DNA of 64,000 nt, from the NCBI RefSeq assembly GCF_003324485.1, contig NZ_QODK01000001.1:744001-808000 (forward strand). Reading direction: 5' to 3'. The position numbers and the translations under genes are program-made. The stretch is from Cohaesibacter intestini. Lineage in GTDB: Bacteria > Pseudomonadota > Alphaproteobacteria > Rhizobiales > Cohaesibacteraceae. The notes under the pieces are model-generated. The model saw only the letters and a program-made list of their open reading frames with translations. It ran no database searches and was not told the origin of the DNA. Shown one piece after another: positions 10,616 through 19,656 of this stretch (position 1 is its first letter; each line of letters begins with the position of its first letter).

Positions 10616-10915
10616 AATCTAGGCCTCACTATCAAATTCGGGGCGCTGCTGTTTCAGGGCCAGACATACTGCCTTGTCGCATCCGTCTCACCCGCATTTG
10701 CTTGTCTGTTGGTTTGGTTTTCCGACCGCTGGTCCGATCTTTTCGTCACCCGGCCTGTCGAAAAACCCGTCCTTGCACCGCATCATCCGGAGCTGGCCGA
10801 TCCGAACAGGTAGCAACCGGGTGGGCCGGTCATACCTGTCTGAGGCCATCCCCGCAACATGGGGGCTTGTATGCGCGCGGACAAGCCGCGCGCGAAAATT
10901 CAGTGGCTGTCTTGC
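10616..10915 (-). other. fabA-fabB gap with GC hairpin
   Basis: This 300-base interval has no supported gene. At 10873-10893 a perfect eight-pair stem GCGCGCGG / CCGCGCGC with loop ACAAG lies just beyond the fabA stop; no T-run follows on the minus strand, so it may be a stability or processing element between fabA and fabB rather than a terminator. Confidence 0.45.
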
Positions 10916-11425
10916 CTAGCTGTCCTTGAACAGGCCGACGCGCAGATCCTTGGCGGTGAAGACCACTTCACCATCAGCCTTGACCCAGCCATTGCCAATG
11001 CCAAGATTGAGACGGCCCTTCATCACGCGTTTGAAGTCAACACCATATTCAACCAGCTTGGTGTCAGGGGTGATCTGACCGGCAAACTTGATCTCGCCAA
11101 CCGAAATGGCACGACCCTTGCCTTCCAGACCGAGCCAGCCCAAATAGAATCCGGTCATCTGCCACAGCGCATCCAGACCCAGACAACCCGGCATCACGGG
11201 ATCGCCTGCAAAGTGACAATCGAAGAACCAGCGCTCAGGGGTGATGTCGTAGGCCGCCAAAATCTGACCCTTGCCATGCTCACCACCATCTTCGGAAATG
11301 CTTGTAATTCTGTCCAGCATGAGCATCGGCGGCAGAGGCAATTGCGGGTTGCCTGGTCCAAACATGTCGCCGCGGCTGCAAGTCAAGATTTCTTCATAGC
11401 TATAGCTGGATTGGCGCTGTTCCAT
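10916..11425 (-). CDS. fabA: 3-hydroxydecanoyl-ACP dehydratase/isomerase
   Basis: FabA dehydrates 3-hydroxydecanoyl-ACP and isomerises the product to cis-3-decenoyl-ACP, the branch point to unsaturated fatty acids. The 169-residue hot-dog protein has the catalytic His in [11 protein letters not shown] and the catalytic Asp in [13 protein letters not shown]. It is divergent from irr, as in rhizobia. The about 600-base divergent gap should hold its promoter, which I could not resolve. Confidence 0.96.
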   Translation of the reverse strand: MEQRQSSYSYEEILTCSRGDMFGPGNPQLPLPPMLMLDRITSISEDGGEHGKGQILAAYDITPERWFFDCHFAGDPVMPGCLGLDALWQMTGFYLGWLGLEGKGRAISVGEIKFAGQITPDTKLVEYGVDFKRVMKGRLNLGIGNGWVKADGEVVFTAKDLRVGLFKDS

Positions 11426-12023
11426 TCGGTTTCCACTCTTATCCTTCTTGAGTCTACCTGTCTTCAGGTCAGGCTGTCCGTACTCATTGGCCCGATATGG
11501 TCCTGCGGCTGGCCTTGCGTCATCAGGACGACCTTCAGGATGCCAAATCTTCGTGTCGGGCGTCTACGAACAAACTGCTAAGTCTTTTTGTTGATCTGCC
11601 TTCTGCCTATATAGCGTGTTCTTTTGGCAAGCACTAGGCGTGCAAATGTTTAAGTTAACATCTGTTCGCCGGAAAAATGCCGCAGAATCCGTGCGTTCCG
11701 ATGGCGTTTCGTCGGTCTCTCCAACCTGCCGTTTCCGTAACGTAATCACCAAATTGCACAGTTCCGTAAAGGGTGTCTGAGTGCAGGAGAATTTTGACCA
11801 TGTCAAGGCACGTGGTTCGTGATGAAAGGAAAAACCGTCTCCAAGGCTGCGAAAACATGAACATTACTTGCCGTTTCGGCCAAAAGGCACTATATCTGCT
11901 TGAGTAAAGACGCGTTGCATGACCAATTTTGCGCCTCGATCGACGATCACATTTGGGTGATGACATGGAGGGTTTGCATGGGTGGATTGCAACAGCGAAA
12001 GTGACTTTTCGAGGACAAGCTGC
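11426..12023. other. fabA-irr divergent intergenic region
   Basis: This roughly 600-base stretch separates two divergent genes. I see one plausible promoter towards irr (11868-11896). A 44-codon frame from ATG 11646 has no good ribosome site and is not supported. No perfect Irr-type TTTAGAA/TTCTAAA box was recognised. Confidence 0.4.
11868..11896 (+). promoter_or_regulatory. Candidate promoter of irr
   Basis: TTGCCG at 11868-11873 and TATATC at 11891-11896 are separated by 17 bases, resembling a vegetative promoter; transcription would start about 120 bases before the irr ATG. Confidence 0.45.
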
Positions 12024-12458
12024 ATGAAGCAAGAGCTGCACAACTTTGACAAGCGTTCCGCACGGGATTTGCTGGTGAAAGCGGGGCTGCGCCCGACCCG
12101 ACAACGATTGTCTCTGGCTGAACTGCTGTTCGCCAAGGGTGATCGTCATGTTTCGGCCGAGCTGCTGCACGAAGAAGCTGAAAGTGTGAATGTCTCTGTC
12201 TCGCTTGCAACTGTCTATAACACCTTGCATCAGTTCACGCAGGCTGGCTTGCTGCGTGAAGTGGCTGTTGAAGGCACCAAAACCTATTTCGACACCAATG
12301 TTTCTGATCACTACCACTTCTATCTCGAAGAAGATGGCAAGGTCGTCGATATCCCCGGCGGCCTGCATGTGTCGGAATTGCCTGAAGTCCCCGAAGACAT
12401 GGAGATCACCCGTGTCGACGTGGTGGTGCGTCTGCGCAAGAAACAGGATCACGCCTGA
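12024..12458 (+). CDS. irr: Iron response regulator Irr (Fur family)
   Basis: Irr is the global iron regulator of Hyphomicrobiales and relatives, controlling haem synthesis and iron genes and sensing haem. The 144-residue product has the Fur winged helix (LRPTRQRLSLAELLF and SLATVYNTLHQF) and the dimerisation domain with a His cluster, DHYHFYLEEDG, in the position of the Irr haem/metal site. The ATG at 12024 has GAGGAC eight bases upstream; an in-frame ATG at 11982 has no such site. It is divergent from fabA, as known in this group. Distinction from other Fur members rests on the His motif and context. Confidence 0.93.
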   Translation: MKQELHNFDKRSARDLLVKAGLRPTRQRLSLAELLFAKGDRHVSAELLHEEAESVNVSVSLATVYNTLHQFTQAGLLREVAVEGTKTYFDTNVSDHYHFYLEEDGKVVDIPGGLHVSELPEVPEDMEITRVDVVVRLRKKQDHA

Positions 12459-12575
12459 TCAAGACCTGACCTTGGCTTTCAAGCCCCTCTGACAGGTTCA
12501 AATGGTTCAAATGGAATGGTTCGATGACGGATCGTCGGCGCCAGTTTTTGCGCGCCTTGTCTGATCATCTTCAGC

Positions 12576-13118
12576 CTATCGGATCTTCTCGTCGGGATAG
12601 ACACCCCAGAGCAGATTGGATTTCAGCCAGCCTTCATACTCACCGGCACGCACTTCACACCATCCCTGATCGCACAGAGTGATATTGACCTGAACACCGA
12701 CCTGCGCTTTCAGCGCGATCGGGGCTTCTTCCTGTGGTGCCTTGCGCAGGGAAATGATGGTGCCTGTGCGTTGCCATGGGCTGACAAGGGCCGTCCGACG
12801 ACCGGACAGCAGGGAATGATAGACCCAGCCTTCTTCGCCTTCGGAATCGCGAATGCGGCGCCAGTTCTCAAATTCCTGAACGATCTCCACCGGCAGGCCT
12901 GCGCGACGGAAGACCCACTTGACCCGATGGTCGGTCGAAGGACCACCACGGACATTGACGCGGTCGGACTTGAGCGAAACAAAGCGGGGCACCTTCAGCC
13001 CGGACGGGCCAACGCTGGTGCCTTGGGCAGCAACGGGAGCGGCGGCAAGGATCCAAAGCGCCATCACCAACAGAAAAACTGCAGTGCCTGGTTTCATCAA
13101 TGTCATCCGAATCTGCAT
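12576..13118 (-). CDS. Exported SH3-domain protein
   Basis: The 180-residue product starts with a Sec signal peptide (hydrophobic core ending AAAPVAAQ) and carries two bacterial SH3-like segments: the first around RVNVRGGPSTDHRV with GWVYHSLLSGRR, the second ending GWLKSNLLWGVYP. Such SH3 proteins of unknown function are common in alphaproteobacteria and are thought to act in the envelope. The ATG at 13118 follows AAAGGGATGGG; ATGs at 13106 and 13097 are alternatives. It is divergent from the hydroxyacid dehydrogenase gene. A precise role cannot be given. Confidence 0.85.
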   Translation of the reverse strand: MQIRMTLMKPGTAVFLLVMALWILAAAPVAAQGTSVGPSGLKVPRFVSLKSDRVNVRGGPSTDHRVKWVFRRAGLPVEIVQEFENWRRIRDSEGEEGWVYHSLLSGRRTALVSPWQRTGTIISLRKAPQEEAPIALKAQVGVQVNITLCDQGWCEVRAGEYEGWLKSNLLWGVYPDEKIR

Positions 13119-13440
13119 CCCATCCCTTTGTCTGTGTTGCATTGCGATATATCTGACCAAACTAGCATTTCCGGATAAAGATTCCTTTAACCAATGGCGC
13201 AAATCCCAAGTCCACCGGGTTTCGTCTAAAACCATGGAATGACTGGTCAACCTGTTGCCTTTGCCTATAGCATCGGAAGCGGAAACGACCTTGGCGCATG
13301 TTTTTATGCGCTGCAAACCAAAGTCGGCCACCGGGAAGAAACCAACCAGCCTGATGCTGCGGAAAAGATCTGGAAAGGTTTTGCGTGGATCAGAGCCAAT
13401 GCAAACCGGTGCCGCTATGAGGCATGAATAGGGCAAAGCT
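13119..13440. other. Divergent gap between SH3 and dehydrogenase genes
   Basis: This 322-base region must carry two divergent promoters. A 62-codon plus-strand frame at 13239-13427 lacks a good ribosome site and resembles nothing I know; no other structure is apparent. Confidence 0.4.
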
Positions 13441-14430
13441 ATGGCGAAAACCAAGCCGATTGTTGTTGTGACGCGGAAGCTTCCCGACGCTGTGGAAACA
13501 CGCATGCGCGAACTGTTCGACACGCGCTTGAACATCGAAGACAAACCGATGAGTCAGGCCGAGTTGGTCGAGGCGGTGAAATATGCAGATGTGCTGGTGC
13601 CCACCGTCACCGACCGAATTGACTCCCATGTCATTTCGCAAGCGGGGGAGAATTTCCGATTGATTGCCAATTTTGGCAATGGCGTCGACAATATCGACGT
13701 GGGAACGGCAAGCAATCACAACATCACCGTTACCAATACGCCGGGCGTGCTGACGGAAGACACGGCGGACATGGCGATGACGTTGATTTTGGCGGTGCCG
13801 CGCCGATTGGCCGAAGGCATCGAGGTGATGAAGGATCAGAAGAATTGGACCGGCTGGTCACCAACCTGGATGCTGGGCAACCGGATCTGGGGCAAGCGCC
13901 TCGGGATCATTGGCATGGGCCGGATCGGGCAGGCAGTTGCACGCCGCGCCAAGGCCTTTGGTATGCAGATCCACTATCACAATCGCCGTCGGCTGCCGGA
14001 GGCCATCGAGCATGAGCTGGAGGCAACCTATTGGGAAAGCCTCGACCAGATGCTGGCCCGGATGGATGTCCTCTCGATCCATTGCCCTCATACTCCGGCC
14101 ACCTATCACTTGCTGTCGGCCCGGCGTTTGAAGCTGATCAATCCAAATACCTATATCGTCAACACGGCGCGTGGCGAGGTGATTGACGAGAATGCGCTCG
14201 CCCGGATGATCCAGAATGGGGAGATTGCCGGTGCGGGGCTGGATGTGTTCGAGCATGAACCAGCGGTCAATTCCAAGTTGGTCCAGTCGAATCGCGTGGT
14301 TCTGATCCCGCATATGGGATCGGCCACCAAGGAAGGGCGCGCCGATATGGGCGAGAAGGTCATCGTCAATATCAAGACCTTCATGGATGGCCACCGCCCA
14401 CCGGACCGGGTACTGCCATCGATGCTTTAG
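13441..14430 (+). CDS. D-2-hydroxyacid dehydrogenase (glyoxylate reductase-like)
   Basis: The 329-residue protein belongs to the D-isomer-specific 2-hydroxyacid dehydrogenases, which interconvert 2-oxoacids and D-2-hydroxyacids with NAD(P)H. The Rossmann motif GMGRIGQAVA follows a GKRLGI strand. The catalytic triad can be assigned: Arg in NTARGEVID, Glu in DVFEHEP and His in IPHMGSAT. Substrate loop GNGVDNIDV is present. Family members of this type reduce glyoxylate or hydroxypyruvate; substrate and cofactor preference cannot be decided here. The ribosome site (AGGGCAAAGCT) is moderate. Confidence 0.88.
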   Translation: MAKTKPIVVVTRKLPDAVETRMRELFDTRLNIEDKPMSQAELVEAVKYADVLVPTVTDRIDSHVISQAGENFRLIANFGNGVDNIDVGTASNHNITVTNTPGVLTEDTADMAMTLILAVPRRLAEGIEVMKDQKNWTGWSPTWMLGNRIWGKRLGIIGMGRIGQAVARRAKAFGMQIHYHNRRRLPEAIEHELEATYWESLDQMLARMDVLSIHCPHTPATYHLLSARRLKLINPNTYIVNTARGEVIDENALARMIQNGEIAGAGLDVFEHEPAVNSKLVQSNRVVLIPHMGSATKEGRADMGEKVIVNIKTFMDGHRPPDRVLPSML

Positions 14431-14529
14431 ATAGCCCGAAATCCAAGCCAAAGCCCGGCTGGCCACCATCTTGCACGGGGTCACTCGGGCTTTGTTCCAG
14501 ATCCGATTCGGTCGCCGGGAAAGCGTGTC

Positions 14530-15279
14530 TCAATCCGGCCGCCGCCTGTAGCGGATGGTCTCAAAACGCATCGCACGGGCATCATAGAGGACAAGGCGCC
14601 CCACCAGCCCCTCGCCAAGGCCGACAATCTCCTTGATCACTTCCACCGCCTGCATGGACCCAATCACCCCGGTCAAGGCACCGAGCACCCCGGCTTCGGC
14701 ACAGGAGGGAATGCTGCCCGGCGCTGGGCGATTGGGGAAGAGGTCGCGATAGCGCGGGTTCGGATTGCCCTTCTCGTCCGTCTCAAAAGGCTTCAGCGTT
14801 GTGATGGAGCCATCAAACAGGCCCACTGCGGCTGTGATCAAAGGCTTTTGGGCTGCTTCGCAAAGATCGGCGGCAAGATAGCGTGTATCGAAATTGTCCG
14901 AACCATCAACCACCAAATCATAGGCCGCCACAAGCTTCGCCCCCGTGTCGGCATCAAGCCGGGTTTGATGGGCAACCACCGTCACATGGGGGTTGATGCG
15001 CGCAAGGCTGCGAGCGGCACTCTCAACCTTGGGCAAATCAAGCGCGTCACTGTCATGGACGATCTGGCGTTGCAGATTGGACAGGGAGACGACATCGTCA
15101 TCCACCACGCCGAGCGTTCCAACGCCCGCGGCTGCCAGATAGGCCAAAAGCGGAGAACCGAGCCCGCCTGCACCAATCACCAGCACCCGGGCAGCTTTCA
15201 GCTTTTGCTGCCCCGGCCCACCGACATCCCGCAACAGGATATGGCGGGCATAGCGTTCCAGCTCTTGCTCTGACAGCAT
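14530..15279 (-). CDS. ThiF/MoeB-family adenylyltransferase
   Basis: E1-like enzymes of this family adenylate the C-terminus of sulfur-carrier proteins (MoaD or ThiS). The 249-residue product has the N-terminal Arg-containing ERYARHILLRDVGG, the ATP loop VIGAGGLGSP and the conserved DGSDNFDTRYL. SCAEAGVLG holds the only conserved Cys. The two CxxC zinc pairs normally found in MoeB are missing: the first is replaced by YRDLF and the protein ends at YRRRPD before the second. It could therefore be a ThiF/HesA-type variant; no carrier gene is adjacent to decide. Downstream genes converge on it. Confidence 0.82.
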   Translation of the reverse strand: MLSEQELERYARHILLRDVGGPGQQKLKAARVLVIGAGGLGSPLLAYLAAAGVGTLGVVDDDVVSLSNLQRQIVHDSDALDLPKVESAARSLARINPHVTVVAHQTRLDADTGAKLVAAYDLVVDGSDNFDTRYLAADLCEAAQKPLITAAVGLFDGSITTLKPFETDEKGNPNPRYRDLFPNRPAPGSIPSCAEAGVLGALTGVIGSMQAVEVIKEIVGLGEGLVGRLVLYDARAMRFETIRYRRRPD

Positions 15280-15308
15280 GGTATGTCCTTGTCTTTCAAT
15301 GGATTGAC

Positions 15309-16076
15309 TTAGAATGCGAACGGCACCGCAATATACCGCATAGTCGGGCCTTCAAATCCCCGACTGAAGACCCCAACCAAAGCCACCGCATAGCTTTGTA
15401 CCCTGTAACGGTCTGGCGCGAAGACCGCAACCAAATGATAACGCTGAGGGCAGCCGCGAGACTTGGGGGCAGAGGCTTCATCATGAATGTCGACATGGCT
15501 GCCGTCCGGTTTGGTCATGCTCAGCGCAAACCCCATCACCCGATTGTCGGCAAAGCCGCAATCATTGAGGTCCATCACATCAATGTTGCTCAGCTGCAGC
15601 TTGTAGGGCGCAGGTTGGCCCGAGAGCAGCGGATTGATGGCCTGATGGAAGGACAAGGTCGATTTGTCGCTCACCTCATTGAGCGGAGAGGCGGCCATCA
15701 TTACACCAGCACGGGTGATATCATATTGTTGCATAATGCTGGTGGCCTGCTGGAAGGCGCTGACGCGGGCCGCCAAGGGGGTTTGGCTTTCATCCTCGAT
15801 CAGCACCCGCACCGGGGTGCCGGGCACCCACTTATCCTCTTTGAGATCAACAATATAGATGTTGGAGAAGGGAAAGCCCGAGCCATCTTGTGCACCAAAT
15901 TCCTCAAAGGCAAAATAGCGTCCGGCTTCATCGGAGGAAAAGCCGTGCGCTCGAAACTCGGCAGCATCCCCGGCAAGACTTGGCGTCAGTCCGACTTGAG
16001 GTGCGAGCAGCAGCGCCCCGATCAGAAGCAGGCAGGATAGGGAGGTTTTCACTTGATGAATCATTTGAGCAACCAT
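15309..16076 (-). CDS. Predicted secreted DUF2259 protein
   Basis: The 255-residue product has a signal peptide (core LLLIGALLLAPQVG, cleavage near SLAGDA) followed by a domain resembling the DUF2259 family of secreted alphaproteobacterial proteins (AHGFSSDEAGRYFAFEEFG and a C-terminal VALVGVFSRGFEGP). Its function is unknown. I chose ATG 16076, which has AAGGG nine bases upstream; GTG 16097 would add seven residues and ATG 16064 would remove four. It lies 29 bases upstream of the E1-like gene and may be cotranscribed with it. Confidence 0.8.
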   Translation of the reverse strand: MVAQMIHQVKTSLSCLLLIGALLLAPQVGLTPSLAGDAAEFRAHGFSSDEAGRYFAFEEFGAQDGSGFPFSNIYIVDLKEDKWVPGTPVRVLIEDESQTPLAARVSAFQQATSIMQQYDITRAGVMMAASPLNEVSDKSTLSFHQAINPLLSGQPAPYKLQLSNIDVMDLNDCGFADNRVMGFALSMTKPDGSHVDIHDEASAPKSRGCPQRYHLVAVFAPDRYRVQSYAVALVGVFSRGFEGPTMRYIAVPFAF

Positions 16077-16207
16077 GAGGCCAGACCCTTCAAACACGAG
16101 AAAAGCAAATCTTACAATCAGGAAGGGACATCATGCCGTGCCTATCGGAAAATAAAAAGGCAAAGTCTTATGCGTCAGGCAAATTGGTGACAAGTCTGCG
16201 CCAGCCA

Positions 16208-16240
16208 CAAAAAAACACCGCAAGACGAAGCTTGCGGTGT
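16208..16240 (-). terminator. Intrinsic terminator after cysK
   Basis: On the minus strand the ten-pair stem ACACCGCAAG / CTTGCGGTGT with loop CTTCGT is followed by a T-run, about 30 bases after the cysK stop. Confidence 0.92.
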
Positions 16241-16268
16241 GAAGAATAGTTGGCGATTTCGGCAGCGA

Positions 16269-17237
16269 TCAAATGCCTTCGAACAAGGCAGTCGAGAGAT
16301 AACGCTCTGCAAAGCTTGGGATGATGATGACGATATTCTTACCGGCCATCTCGTCGCGCTTGCCCACTTCGATGGCAGCGGCCAGAGCGGCACCGGAAGA
16401 AATCCCCGCCGGCACGCCCTCAGTGCGGGCCAGTGCACGGGAATAGGCAAAGGCGTCCTCATTGGCGATGGTCACCACTTCGTCATAGATTTCGGTATTC
16501 AGAACGCCGGGAACAAACCCTGCGCCGATCCCCTGAATCTTGTGCGGACCAGGATTGCCACCCGACAGGATCGGGCTGTCGGTGGGCTCGACCGCGACGA
16601 TATGGACGCCCGGCTTACGCTCCTTGAGAACCGTGCCAACGCCAGTAATGGTGCCGCCCGTTCCAATGCCCGAGATCAGCACATCCACTTCACCGGCCGT
16701 GTCGTTCCAGATTTCTTCTGCGGTGGTGTTGCGATGGACTTCCGGGTTGGCGGGGTTCTGGAACTGTTGCGGAATGACCGCATTCTCGATTTCACCGACC
16801 AGTTCTTCGGCCCGCGCGATCGCGCCCTTCATACCTTTCGGCCCTTCGGTTAGATCCAGCTCGGCCCCCAGAAACGCAAACATCTTGCGGCGCTCGATGG
16901 ACATGGTTTCCGGCATCACCAGAATAAGACGATATCCCTTGGCTGCAGCGGCAAAGGCCAGTGCAATGCCGGTATTGCCAGAGGTTGGCTCGATCAACGT
17001 GGTTTTGCCCGGCTCGATCTTGCCGTCCGCTTCCATGCTCTCGATCATGTTGACGCCGATGCGATCCTTGACGCTGGCCAGCGGGTTGAAGAATTCGAGC
17101 TTGCCGATCAGATTCGCCTTGACGCCATGTTCCTTGGCAATCTTGTCGAAACGCACCAGCGGCGTATTGCCGATGGTGTCGAGAATGGAATCATAGATGC
17201 GCCCGCGCCCTTCGGTCTTAATTGGAGACTGTGCCAT
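16269..17237 (-). CDS. cysK: Cysteine synthase A (O-acetylserine sulfhydrylase)
   Basis: CysK makes cysteine from O-acetylserine and sulfide using PLP. The 322-residue fold-type II enzyme has the PLP Lys in NPLASVKDRIG, the substrate loop PTSGNTGIAL and the phosphate-binding GTGGTITGVG; GISSGAALAA closes the cofactor site. Length and motifs are canonical for CysK. It is a single gene with its own terminator and a 530-base upstream gap. Confidence 0.95.
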   Translation of the reverse strand: MAQSPIKTEGRGRIYDSILDTIGNTPLVRFDKIAKEHGVKANLIGKLEFFNPLASVKDRIGVNMIESMEADGKIEPGKTTLIEPTSGNTGIALAFAAAAKGYRLILVMPETMSIERRKMFAFLGAELDLTEGPKGMKGAIARAEELVGEIENAVIPQQFQNPANPEVHRNTTAEEIWNDTAGEVDVLISGIGTGGTITGVGTVLKERKPGVHIVAVEPTDSPILSGGNPGPHKIQGIGAGFVPGVLNTEIYDEVVTIANEDAFAYSRALARTEGVPAGISSGAALAAAIEVGKRDEMAGKNIVIIIPSFAERYLSTALFEGI

Positions 17238-17767
17238 GCTGTTTTCCTCAGGTGATTAAGATCGTGCCGCGCCCGTCCCGAACATCAAGTGCTGGGGATC
17301 GGCGTCTGGCCGATCAGATATGAAAATGCCTTTTTCCTGTCTAATGTAGGTTGTTCCGCTTGAAAGTGCGAGGAATGCAATGCCAACTTTTCGAACATTC
17401 AGGAAATAGACAACCAAGTGTGTTGCGAAAATCAAAATGCCTTCGCCGAGACTGACAAGGCACCGGGTTAAGTTGAAAAATTATTCTACGACCGGCACCG
17501 GTCACTGCCGCTGGACCAGCTTCCAAATTGTGTCGATCTGTTGCCGGTCAACGATGGGGTGTATCCATGGCACGGGACGTCTTTGACTGCACCCTAAATA
17601 GTAATACGTAGGATTGACTAAAAACATCAGTGCAATCAATGCCCTGTTTGATGCACCTGTACAAACCAGATTTGGTGTGATTTAATTTTATCGCAATTGC
17701 TGGTCAAATATTTTTGTAACTGTACGACATATATACCATTTAGGATTGCATTGAGGACTTTTTGTCG
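17238..17767. other. Gene-free interval between cysK and the LuxR gene
   Basis: This 530-base divergent region has no supported gene on either strand. It becomes AT-rich towards 17630-17760, just before the LuxR-type gene, as expected for a promoter, but no convincing -35/-10 pair or operator was identified. Confidence 0.4.
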
Positions 17768-18481
17768 ATGGCCAAAAGCGCCGATTCCTTACATGAAAGC
17801 GCGAAGCGCAAGAGAGTTGCTTTTGTTGATGCCGATCCTCTGTTATTCGATTCAATCCGTAGCTTGCTGCTGGATTTGAATTTGGTTGCGGTTCGATCAT
17901 TGACCGCGGACGCCACGAAGCTGGACCAAATCGAAGCGCTGGTCCCCGACATCATTCTCATGGAATATGATGGCCGGATCGAAGAGATTGAAGCGCTGGC
18001 TGATCAACTGAACAACAAGAGTCGAACCATGCCGATGGTTCTGATGCGCGTCCCGCCAGAGCAGGTTCATGATCTCAAGCGTCTGTGTTCATCCCATGCA
18101 TTGCTGGGCCGGAATGTGACGCCGGAGGAATTTTCGCGTGCCATGAATATCGTTGCTCTGGGCGGCAACTTCATCGACCCTGTGCTAATAGATGAATGTC
18201 CCGATGACAATGATGCTGACCAGACGGCTGCCTCTGGCGCTGCAAAGGATGATGAAGACGATCCCTTAAGCGAACGGGAGCAAGCGGTGCTCTATCAGAT
18301 TGCCCTTGGCCATTATTCAAAAGAAATTGCAGCCAACCTCGACGTCAGCACCAAGACCGTGGAAACCTACAAAACCCGCGCCATGAAGAAACTCAGGCTC
18401 GGTGACAGAACCGCTGTGGTGCGCTACGCCGTCGTCAATGGATGGTTCGAAAAACTGGCCGCCAAAAGCAAGGTCACTTGA
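17768..18481 (+). CDS. LuxR-family regulator with degenerate receiver domain
   Basis: The 237-residue protein has an N-terminal receiver-like domain (about 15-120) and a C-terminal LuxR helix-turn-helix (LSEREQAVLYQIALG, then STKTVETYKTRAMKKL). The acidic pocket DADP is kept, but the strand that should present the phospho-accepting Asp reads PDIILMEYDG, with Glu at that position, so regulation by phosphorylation is doubtful. A Gln/Asp-rich linker joins the domains. The ATG at 17768 lies 11 bases after GAGG; a TTG at 17762 is closer and is a real alternative. It precedes the alginate operon by 1.2 kb on the same strand, making it a candidate regulator of that operon, by position only. Confidence 0.87.
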   Translation: MAKSADSLHESAKRKRVAFVDADPLLFDSIRSLLLDLNLVAVRSLTADATKLDQIEALVPDIILMEYDGRIEEIEALADQLNNKSRTMPMVLMRVPPEQVHDLKRLCSSHALLGRNVTPEEFSRAMNIVALGGNFIDPVLIDECPDDNDADQTAASGAAKDDEDDPLSEREQAVLYQIALGHYSKEIAANLDVSTKTVETYKTRAMKKLRLGDRTAVVRYAVVNGWFEKLAAKSKVT

Positions 18482-18710
18482 GGGCCCTTTTCGGCGCGCG
18501 GCCTGCCAGACCTTGGCCTTCAGCCTCCCTTTCACGCTCCGCTTTCCTGTCATGCATTGCACCTGCGCTCAATGCGGCGCAGGCTGCTGCATGCCTGTAT
18601 CGGACCGGTTGCGGCAGCACGAAAGACCCCGACAGCTTCGCAGTCAGGGCATCTTGCCGGATAGGGAATCGAAGAGGAAGAGAGAGGGGCCAGGGAGGGG
18701 CCAGAGAGGC

Positions 18711-18893
18711 TCAGGCCACTTTGCGGTTGATCCCGCGGGTTGGGAACGCGATCACATTGCTGGGCTGTTCAGGCAACACGTGACGCTCGGTCTCGGATTC
18801 GACACGCGCCTTCAACTGGTCGATATCCAGTGCCTGACCATCCAGGGACTGGAGGATATCTGAGATGCCTTCTGCGAGTTTCATCGAATCCAT
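18711..18893 (-). CDS. Small protein of unknown function (60 aa)
   Basis: A 60-codon frame starts at ATG 18893, with GAGG eight bases upstream, and encodes an amphipathic, acidic N-terminal part (MKLAEGISDILQSLDG, DIDQLKARVESE) followed by a polar tail NVIAFPTRGINRKVA. The good ribosome site and ordered helical pattern favour a real gene; longer upstream extensions of the frame do not look coding. I do not recognise the family. It sits between the LuxR-type regulator and the alginate leader, on the opposite strand. Confidence 0.5.
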   Translation of the reverse strand: MDSMKLAEGISDILQSLDGQALDIDQLKARVESETERHVLPEQPSNVIAFPTRGINRKVA

Positions 18894-19656
18894 ATGGGTA
18901 ACCTCACAAGTCGATCTTCGGGCTGTGCTTCGAGCCGATTTCGGGGCCTGTCTTTGGAGCCACACTGCGTCAAACTGGGTCAACAGTGCGGCCCAAACGT
19001 TAACAAAGTGCAAAGATCGCCCCACCGCCTTCAGCGCTTCGCAACTTGGCATAAGCTGCCAAACCTCACCATGATGCCGATCAAACGGAAGTTTATGCGA
19101 TCCTCTAGCCAATAAATGACAAGACATGAATTTTTTCACATCGAGTCGCAACTTCCGAAAAACCTGTCATCGGGGCGCAGACCATATTGTCATTTTTGGG
19201 TCAAAACAAGACGATTCTTGGCCTTTTCTTTGATCATTTCGTACGCATCTTTCCAAAAGCGAGCCGGAAGCCGTTTTTTACTTGCGGGTTGACAGAAAAA
19301 ACGAGGAAATCAAACGGTTTCGATATGCCGCAGCGGCAATTGGTAAATTTACTTATTTCGCCTTCTTTTTCGCCACGCTTAACAAATAGGCAGCGACCGA
19401 ATAGTTCCTATGCAGGAAAAATCAAAATTGTGCGTCGCAATATACCGACATCTGCGCGACACATTAACTTTACAACTGAATTTATTGAAAAATTCCCTTT
19501 CCACCTTTCCTTACAAGCGTTCCAAATTTTCCGACTTTGCTGCAGCGCGAAAATGTCCTTAGGTCTTAAGTATAAGTTAATGGCCCGCGGATTTATCGGG
19601 CTTTTGAACAAGAAACTTACTTCTTCTTTTTTGGTTCATGCGGTGAGAGATTTGCT
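18894..19656 (+). promoter_or_regulatory. AT-rich leader region upstream of algD
   Basis: This 763-base stretch has no supported gene; from about 19140 it is clearly richer in A+T than the flanking genes, with many T-runs. It presumably holds the promoter and regulatory sites of the alginate operon. TTGACA occurs at 19289-19294 without a matching -10. A six-pair hairpin (19582-19587 with 19597-19602) followed by TTT lies about 55 bases before algD and could be an attenuator. The ribosome site before algD is GTGAGAGA. Confidence 0.45.

Noticed and set aside
11655-12452. 265-codon minus-strand frame over irr and its leader
   Set aside because: Antisense to irr with no family resemblance.
13239-13427. 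62-codon frame before the hydroxyacid dehydrogenase
   Set aside because: No ribosome site, no homology seen, and it occupies the expected promoter region.
14450-14493. Inverted repeat AAAGCCCG/CGGGCTTT between convergent genes
   Set aside because: The loop is 28 bases and no T-run follows, so it is too weak to list as a terminator.
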